From Pycnococcus provasolii (Eukaryota > Chlorophyta > Pseudoscourfieldiophyceae > Pseudoscourfieldiales > Pycnococcaceae), in assembly GCA_938743325.2 (NCBI GenBank), contig OW568879.1:248001-312000 (forward strand): a stretch of DNA of 64,000 nucleotides, given 5' to 3'. Position numbers and translations under genes: made by a program. A model generated the notes under the pieces. That model had not been told where the DNA came from. It ran no database searches and saw nothing but the letters and a program-made list of their open reading frames with translations. Positions 58,232-64,000 of the stretch are shown piece by piece (the stretch's first letter is position 1; the number at the start of each line of letters is the position of its first letter).

Positions 58232-60094
58232 ATGGCGGCCTCAAGCGTGTTTTCGTGGCCGTCCGTGGTGCTGTCGGTCGCGTTCGCGTACGTGTGCTAC
58301 CTGCTGACGGTCCTCTACGCGCTCCAGTACCCGCACGAGGGTCTGTACACGCCCGAGTCTTTGGCAGCCACGCCACCCACCCACCGCATTCCCAACCTGC
58401 TCAAGCCATCCGCGCCGCTGCACGTATCCATCTTCATCACGCCGTCGTCTTCGCGGCCCTCGCGCGACGCTTCTCCAGCGTGGACAGGTACAGTCAGGTA
58501 CGCCGAATATGGTTCTAAAAACAGCTCGTCGCCTAAAGTTATCGCGGCGACGCTGCCGCTGCCGAAGATGCGCGCGCCGTCGAAGAAGAAAGGCGAGTCG
58601 GAACTCGATCGCGCACACGTGCATGTCTTGATCAAGCCTGCGGAAGGATCCGCAACGCCGGACTTCGAGCTGAGGGCATCGGCTCCACTCATCAAGCGCT
58701 TGGCGCCCAAGGAGACGGTGCCGACGCGAAGGCTCGTGCACGCGCCGTTTGCGGTCGCCCTCGCAAATAGACTCGGGCTCGTAAAGGACGAGGATGTCGA
58801 CGACACGACGCCGGAGGCTCGCAGGAGAGCGCGCAGGCGAAGCAGCGTCACGTGGAACGTCGTACCGGAAGTTCGCTTCCAGATGGTGAACGACCAGACC
58901 ATGTTCTCCGTCGACAGGGGCATACCTGGGGACATACACCGGCGCCTGAAGTTTCTTCGCATCGAAGGTGGAGAAGAAGTTATTGAACACGCCTTCGTCT
59001 ATCCCGTGCACTATGATGCCTTCTGGCTTAGGCGCAAGCTCATGGAAGGGCGCGAGCTGCCTGATGAGAAGCTCGACACGGGTGCTCACCTGCCGACGAA
59101 CGTCACCGTGAGCTTCAGCTACGTCAACCTTGGCCTTTGGCGCGTGTTCGCCGGCTTGGAGGAGGGGCTCGAGAATCTAGGCAACGTGATGGGTGGTGGC
59201 GAGAAGGAGAGCGACGAGGTGAGGCAGATTTTTGCCGAAACGCCGCCGCTGCTGCTTCTTTGCACTGTGATTGTCAGCGTGCTGCACCTCGCGTTTGACA
59301 TCCTAGCCGTGAAGAACGACGTGTCGTACTGGTCTAGCCGCGACGATGTCGTTGGGCTGAGCTTCCGCGCGGTTGCTTTCAACATCTTCGCGAGCATCGT
59401 GTCGATGCTTTACCTGTACGATAACGAGGCGAGCAAGCTCGTCGTGATTGGCATCGTCATGACGCTTGCGGTTGACGTCTGGAAGCTGGTGAAGTGGATG
59501 CACATGCACTACGCCATAGCCGCCTCACGCGAAAAGTCGACGACGAACGAGACGGCAAAGGCGGAGGACAATAACAAGGGCGAGGGCAAGGAAGCTTCGT
59601 CACAGATAGCTGTGAAAGCACGCCTTCACGAGGTGACCGTTGAAGCGGACCGTCTGGCTGGCGCGCATGTGGCGTCCGCCATGCTCGTCGCGGTGTTCCT
59701 GTACGCGGCGTACTCCCTTCTTGTTGAGCGTCACAAGGGTTGGATGAGCTGGGCCATCACAAGCCTGTATGGCGTTGCTGCCGCACTCGGCTTTGCGGCG
59801 ATGACGCCGCAGCTTTTCATCAACTACAAGCTGAAGAGCGTCGAGCACATGCCGTGGCGAACGCTGGTTTATCGTGCCATCAACACGTTCGTCGACGACT
59901 TGTTCTCGTTGATCATCGATATGCCTCTCGGCCATCGGCTAAGCTGTTTGCGCGACGACCTCATCTTCTTCGTTTTCCTGTATCAGAGACACATATATCC
60001 ACCAGACAAGGAGAACCGCGCTGTGCCGGACGTGCTTACGGGCGAGACGGCGAAGACGACGCGCGATGAGGATGAGACGAAGAAGACGCGATGA
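58232..60094 (+). CDS. CLPTM1 family membrane protein
   Basis: 620 residues from the ATG at 58232 (the open frame upstream lacks one). An N-terminal membrane segment (8-30), a lumenal domain of about 330 residues with beta-type strands (FELRASAPLIKRL, TNVTVSFSYVNLGLW), then four or five transmembrane helices and the highly kept C-terminal block MTPQLFINYKLKSVEHMPWR, NTFVDDLFSLIIDMP and FLYQRHIYPPDKENR. CLPTM1 relatives act in the ER; human CLPTM1L is a lipid scramblase for GPI precursor glucosaminyl-PI, and CLPTM1 retains receptors. Which of the two this is cannot be told. A charged, Glu/Lys-rich insert (~430-460) splits the membrane region. Confidence 0.94.
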   Translation: MAASSVFSWPSVVLSVAFAYVCYLLTVLYALQYPHEGLYTPESLAATPPTHRIPNLLKPSAPLHVSIFITPSSSRPSRDASPAWTGTVRYAEYGSKNSSSPKVIAATLPLPKMRAPSKKKGESELDRAHVHVLIKPAEGSATPDFELRASAPLIKRLAPKETVPTRRLVHAPFAVALANRLGLVKDEDVDDTTPEARRRARRRSSVTWNVVPEVRFQMVNDQTMFSVDRGIPGDIHRRLKFLRIEGGEEVIEHAFVYPVHYDAFWLRRKLMEGRELPDEKLDTGAHLPTNVTVSFSYVNLGLWRVFAGLEEGLENLGNVMGGGEKESDEVRQIFAETPPLLLLCTVIVSVLHLAFDILAVKNDVSYWSSRDDVVGLSFRAVAFNIFASIVSMLYLYDNEASKLVVIGIVMTLAVDVWKLVKWMHMHYAIAASREKSTTNETAKAEDNNKGEGKEASSQIAVKARLHEVTVEADRLAGAHVASAMLVAVFLYAAYSLLVERHKGWMSWAITSLYGVAAALGFAAMTPQLFINYKLKSVEHMPWRTLVYRAINTFVDDLFSLIIDMPLGHRLSCLRDDLIFFVFLYQRHIYPPDKENRAVPDVLTGETAKTTRDEDETKKTR

Positions 60095-60159
60095 AACTAC
60101 TTTTACAAAATTTGTTTTTTTTTTCAAAGCTGATAGATGGTATACAGAACAGACGGTCT

Positions 60160-60816
60160 CTAGTCGCTGTCGTCGTCGCTGTCGTCGTCCACAGGTGCCG
60201 CGGTTGTATATCTCGCCTCCTCTTCCTCGTTGAGGTCGAGGTTGAGGTCGAGACCAAATACTTTTGGCTTGATTTCTTGGACGTCCTTGTTCAACTTGGG
60301 AGGAGGCACGGGTAGCGGCGGCATCGAAGGCTTCGTCGGCTGTGGCTGCTGCTGTGTTGTTGCTGCTGCAGCAGCCTGTGCGAGTGTTGTTGTCGCAGGA
60401 ATGGTCTGCGTGGCTTTCAGGTACGCTTCCCTGTGTGCGTGCAATCCCGTTTGCGCGAGGTCTTTCCCCTCCATCGGCGCGGGAGGAAAGATCAAAAAGG
60501 ACGGCATACGTCCTTCGAAGTACGGGCTTTGCTTAAAGTCCGTACGAGCAGGTGCGCTAGCTAAAATACCTGCTGACGCCGTCGATGAGATGTGGCGCGC
60601 ATAAGCCAGTATGGAATGAACGGCATGAATGTTATTTTCCCCATCTGAGGAGGAAGGCAAAGAGGAGGAAGTTCCCGTGAACAAGTCGTCGTCACCAAGA
60701 CAAGCACGTGCGTCTGTGATAGCTTTTTCCAAAGAAAGTTCACAAGAACGAAGAGCACGAAGGTCTCTGAGATTATTATTATCATTATCATCAGCAGGAG
60801 GATCCATGTTGGCCAT
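60160..60816 (-). CDS. MED4: Probable Mediator subunit 4
   Basis: 218 residues from the ATG at 60816. The N-terminal part (LRALRSCELSLEKAITDAR) is helical; IHAVHSILAYARHISSTASA fits the kept MED4 stretch (LAxAHRIS-TTSAP type), followed by the family feature of a Pro-rich segment (FPPAPMEGKDLAQTG) where plant and fungal MED4 have PAPQEEQMRASQL. The C-terminus is Gln/Pro-rich with DLNLDLNEEEEARY and an acidic end. MED4 belongs to the middle module of Mediator, joining transcription factors to Pol II. The match is one helix plus layout, so the call is moderate. A telomere-like tract lies 167 bp upstream. Confidence 0.6.
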   Translation of the reverse strand: MANMDPPADDNDNNNLRDLRALRSCELSLEKAITDARACLGDDDLFTGTSSSLPSSSDGENNIHAVHSILAYARHISSTASAGILASAPARTDFKQSPYFEGRMPSFLIFPPAPMEGKDLAQTGLHAHREAYLKATQTIPATTTLAQAAAAATTQQQPQPTKPSMPPLPVPPPKLNKDVQEIKPKVFGLDLNLDLNEEEEARYTTAAPVDDDSDDDSD

Positions 60817-60982
60817 CGTGATACACGGTACACCGAGAAAGAAACGCAACGCAACGCAACGCACGGCGCCACGGATTTCCAAGAAGACTTTCTCCCAAGA
60901 GCAGGCAGCAGGGTGTGGGGTGGAAGGGAAGAGGGGGGTGCGGTTTTCGAGGATAGGGTTTCTATTTTATATACCTGGCTGG

Positions 60983-61041
60983 CTAGGGTTAGGGTTAGGG
61001 TTGGGACTAGGGTTACAGCTCACCTTACCTGTTAGGGTTAC
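60983..61041. repeat. Telomere-like tract (TTAGGG)
   Basis: CTAGGGTTAGGGTTAGGGTT followed by spaced CTAGGGTTAC and GTTAGGGTTAC words; begins 167 bp upstream of the MED4-like start. Confidence 0.85.
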
Positions 61042-61128
61042 AGACCTACCTGCAAGCGTCGATGCGTTCAGAAAGTGATTGGCGATTCAGTCCGACCAAA
61101 CCCAATTCCTGGACTTACCATAACGGGA

Positions 61129-61260
61129 ATGGGCTGAATTTCCCACAACGGGAACGTATAACCAGGAAATCAATGGGCTCAATTTCCCACAACGGGAACG
61201 TATAACCAGGAAATCAATGGGCTCAATTTCCCACAACGGGAACGTATAACCAGGAAATCG
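61129..61260. repeat. Three tandem 44-bp repeats
   Basis: Unit begins ATGGGCTCAATTTCCC and ends AACCAGGAAATCA. The first unit differs at one base (CTGAA for CTCAA), the last at its final base. Nothing suggests coding. Confidence 0.95.
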
Positions 61261-62293
61261 CATGTCGTTCGCTTGAGGATGCAGCGGGGACTGTGCAACG
61301 GGGAGTTCCCCCCTCCCATGCGGGGCGTAGCCTGCAACAAGCTTCGCTTGTACATAAAAGTATCTCGTGAAAAGGGGGAGACATCCCACGTGGCAAACAA
61401 CGCTACAGTACCACCCCACCTAGGGGTACGAAGATTGCCTCGTCCTTGCCAACTTCAACTTGCCAACATTGCCTTGACTTGCGTTGCCAACAAATTGTTT
61501 GGGATTGATTGGCAACACTATCCCAAAGAGGCATCACACCATAGACTATCCATCACAGCATATGTACATCACTCGAATGTTGGGAAAGGAAATACTGTAA
61601 TGGGGAACAGGAATCAACTACTCCCATCAAGTACATACATAAGTAGTTCTTACGTGGTCCATCGCTATCGTAACTTAGCGATCTCCCATGAGATACATAC
61701 TCCACGTTACTTCTAAATACTACGGTAGTCCATCGAGATGGATGATGCGGATCGCTGCCGCGTTGATCGTCAAGTGCAACGCGTTAGGCCTGCAACAAAC
61801 GAACGAATCTTGGCGAATCCATCCATCCAAGCGCTGGAAACCTTTACCCGTAGTGGAATTCGCTCAGTGGCTGACGACAATGGGAGCGCAGCACGGTAAT
61901 TACAGTATGTGAGGCACTCGATTAATCGGCGGTGGATGACGATGGAGCCTCTGTGATCTTGTGATAATATCAGCCATCTTTCCTTCTTTTTCTCTTGCAA
62001 GTTGCCAACTTCTTTCGCTCGCTCTTGCAAGGCTCGGATTCTCGGAACACCAGCCACTTGGCAAGTGGCAACACGGGTACACTAGACTATCGTAGGCGGC
62101 CGGCCGGCTGTTGTGTTCTTGGGCCTTGGGAAGGGAAATTCCGAACAAACAACTTGCACACGACTTGCACACCACCTCGTGTTTTCACTCTTATCTCTCC
62201 CATCACTCCCTCCTCATTCTGTCATTTCACTTGCTTGGCCCTTCTTCTGTTCCCTTGCTCACTTGGCAACTCTACAGTAGTTAGCTTGCAAAC

Positions 62294-64000
62294 ATGGCTC
62301 CTGGTGGTGGTGGTGGTGGTGGTCTCCATGAGTCCTCCTTCACGCTTTCCCGCTCCATGTCAAAAATCACGCTCGCCAGACTGCCCGAAGAACTCAGAAG
62401 CAAACTCGCGCGCTTTGACAAGAACGGGAACGGTGTTCTTGACGTTGACGAAATTCCTATCGCCGACAGGGATGACGCCATCTCCATCAAGGCGTTCCCG
62501 CCTGCGTTCCAGAAGTCGTGCAGCGTGTTCGACAAAGACGGGGACGGAACCGTCAACATGAGCGAGCTCGCCGCCGCCGCGGAAATGTACGAAAAGTCAA
62601 AGCGAACAACCAGGCGACTTGCGATCCTGTCTACCACGCTCTTCTTCGTGCTCTGCCTCCTCGTCGGCGTCATCGTTGGACTCACAGCCGTTGTCGTGGA
62701 GGAGAGCAAGGAAAGCAAGGCGACCTCGAAGAAGGCGAACGGAGGTAGCGAGAGCGCAACCATGCGACTCAAGACGAACCAGTCCGTCGTCATGGCCGCC
62801 ACCTGCGCCGACCCGCGCCTCTCCACGCTCGAAGAAGTGCAAAAGGAAACCGTCAAGCTTGCGGAGAAACTGCTCATTGGCATGGTTCCCCTGGAAGAGA
62901 AGGAAAACAAGGAGGCTGACGGCACCGTGGGTACGAAAGAGGGCGTCTACTCCTTCTACTTCAACGAGCCTGTGGACAACGCGATGGTGAAGCAGCTATG
63001 CGCCAAGCTCGCGGGAGGCGACAGCCGGTACAGCGGAAAGTGCTTATCAGAAGACACGAGCTCGATTAGCGTGATAGACGTCAAGATCACGCGCGCGGAG
63101 CTTCAGAAGATGCGCGAGGCTCTCAAGGCTGATTCGAAGTGCGCGAAGGACGGCACCCACGGCGCGTGGACGTGCGGCGTCCAGTACGGACTGAAGAAAA
63201 TTGTCGAGAAGGCTGTCATTGCAGCAACCTCGCACACTTACGTCCCTGATCACCATCACGATCCCGTCTTGCACCGCCGCCGCCTGCAGGCGCTCGATTC
63301 GTACATCCTTCTCAAAACTCCCGAAGGGCGGGAGCACGCTCGACGCCGCCTCGCCGAGATGGAAGCTGAGAGCCGTGCAGCGAGGAGCTTGCTGCAGTAC
63401 AACGCCGACGGCTTGGACATGCTGAAGAACGTGGAACTCGACCCGTGCTACAACAGCCAGACGAAGGGCACCGACTTCAAGGGCACCGTGAGCAAGACAT
63501 ATGAAGCTGAGACCTGCATGGAGTGGGAGGACACGGCGGGGTATTCGTTCACAGAGAATGGAAAGGAATTCACGTTCAGCGCCTTCAAAGATCAGGTTTC
63601 TAAGAACCATTGCCGGAACCCCACCGTGGATGGCGAAACCTTGTTTAGCAAACCGTGGTGCTTCTATAAAGAGAGTACTGGGTCAGTATCCCTTGCCACG
63701 TGCGAGGTGGAGAAGTGCGGGCAAAACTTAGAAAAAGCTTACTCCGGCCGCCAAGGGCCCGGCGTTTATGCTGACAAACCGGACTGGAACTGGGGAAATG
63801 ACCTGATTGACGACCGCAATCAGGCGTTCTCAGTGACGAATACGAACAAGTTTCGAAACATACTCTGTGGCAAAGGCGTCACAATCATGGTGTTCGACAC
63901 TGGCGTGCGCGGGACTCACGATGAGTTCAAGGACGAAAACGGAAACAGCCGCGTTGTGTATTCTAAGGATTACCGAGGATGTGAAACAACAGCTGATGCG
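62294..64000 (+). CDS. EF-hand, transmembrane, kringle and subtilisin protein (5' part)
   Basis: Open from ATG at 62294 to the window edge (569 residues seen). Two canonical EF-hand loops lie at 42-53 (DKNGNGVLDVDE) and 80-91 (DKDGDGTVNMSE). A transmembrane helix spans about 109-134 (LAILSTTLFFVLCLLVGVIV). The next ~220 residues have a propeptide-like region (ending near HRRRLQALDSYILL, ARRRLAEMEAE) with dibasic sites. Residues 385-475 form a kringle domain with six Cys in the expected order: CYNSQTKGTDF, CMEW, NHCRNP, KPWCF, then two more Cys. The subtilase domain starts with the catalytic Asp block IMVFDTGVRGTHDEF (Asp ~535); the His and Ser blocks lie beyond the window. Predicted: a Ca2+-sensing, type II anchored S8 protease with a lumenal or extracellular catalytic part. 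Confidence 0.9.
   Translation, partial: MAPGGGGGGGLHESSFTLSRSMSKITLARLPEELRSKLARFDKNGNGVLDVDEIPIADRDDAISIKAFPPAFQKSCSVFDKDGDGTVNMSELAAAAEMYEKSKRTTRRLAILSTTLFFVLCLLVGVIVGLTAVVVEESKESKATSKKANGGSESATMRLKTNQSVVMAATCADPRLSTLEEVQKETVKLAEKLLIGMVPLEEKENKEADGTVGTKEGVYSFYFNEPVDNAMVKQLCAKLAGGDSRYSGKCLSEDTSSISVIDVKITRAELQKMREALKADSKCAKDGTHGAWTCGVQYGLKKIVEKAVIAATSHTYVPDHHHDPVLHRRRLQALDSYILLKTPEGREHARRRLAEMEAESRAARSLLQYNADGLDMLKNVELDPCYNSQTKGTDFKGTVSKTYEAETCMEWEDTAGYSFTENGKEFTFSAFKDQVSKNHCRNPTVDGETLFSKPWCFYKESTGSVSLATCEVEKCGQNLEKAYSGRQGPGVYADKPDWNWGNDLIDDRNQAFSVTNTNKFRNILCGKGVTIMVFDTGVRGTHDEFKDENGNSRVVYSKDYRGCETTADA

Larger units (their letters stand above)
60817..62293. other. Divergent intergenic region, no gene supported
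   Basis: Contains the telomere-like tract (60983-61041), a 3 x 44-bp tandem repeat (61129-61260) and unremarkable sequence from 61300 to 62290. No gene or RNA recognised. Confidence 0.5.

Noticed and set aside
4142-60094. TGTAA after stop codons as proof of a green alga
   Set aside because: It appears within about 40 bp after several stops (for example 7557, 44558, 47193, 54897, 57937), but many genes lack it, so it is only weak support.
1-64000. tRNA, rRNA, snRNA genes and CRISPR arrays
   Set aside because: I looked for T-loop words, U6 and U2 signatures and evenly spaced repeats with unique spacers and saw none; a covariance-model search would be needed to exclude divergent RNAs.

Overview
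This window is nuclear DNA from a small, gene-dense eukaryote, most likely a flagellated unicellular alga. The eukaryotic signs are GT-AG introns in six genes, a hypusine-type eIF5A, ribosomal protein eS19, MAD2, a probable Mediator subunit, CFIm25 and a nuclear gene for the mitochondrial ATP synthase alpha subunit. A protein with a two-step thylakoid-lumen-type leader and a TPM domain implies a plastid. A clear DRC2/CCDC65 ortholog implies motile cilia. I cannot tell from sequence alone whether this is a green alga or another algal line. Host genes are short, mostly intronless or with one to two introns near the 5' end, packed on both strands and often divergent.

Layout. 1-9.3 kb: an unknown 942-aa protein, eIF5A, a plastid-like or mitochondrial membrane protein and DRC2. 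9.3-22 kb: a mobile-element region. It holds a fossil gag fragment on the minus strand, a 147-bp repeat present twice, a CAG minisatellite, and one Ty3/Gypsy-like retroelement with two long open frames (11999-20841), followed by a pair of perfect palindromes. 22-32.5 kb: eS19, an unknown single-pass protein, an F-box protein, a three-exon SAP-like tail-anchored protein, a DEDDh exonuclease and a Nudix protein. 32.9-42 kb: a 1233-aa J-domain protein with five RanBP2 zinc fingers, a Lag1-type ceramide synthase, the TPM protein and mitochondrial ATP1. 43-51 kb: a sulfotransferase-like protein, a membrane-tethered DsbA-like protein, a sialidase-like secreted protein, MAD2, a FAM136A-like protein, a Cys-rich small protein and a peroxisomal enoyl-CoA isomerase. 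51.5-64 kb: an EF-hand membrane protein, a retroelement integrase fossil, CFIm25, a DEAH helicase, CLPTM1, a probable MED4 and the 5' part of an EF-hand/TM/kringle/subtilisin protein that runs off the window.

Two themes stand out. First, the retroelement carries modules that are unusual for Ty3/Gypsy: a RanBP2-type zinc finger in gag, membrane segments at the start of pol, a long unassigned segment between RNase H and integrase, and a C-terminal PHD finger, Tudor-like patch and class I methyltransferase-like domain. Second, short telomere-type tracts (CCCTAA/TTAGGG and variants) recur in the intergenic spaces, and those listed lie about 75-290 bp upstream of a start codon. They look like promoter elements rather than chromosome ends.
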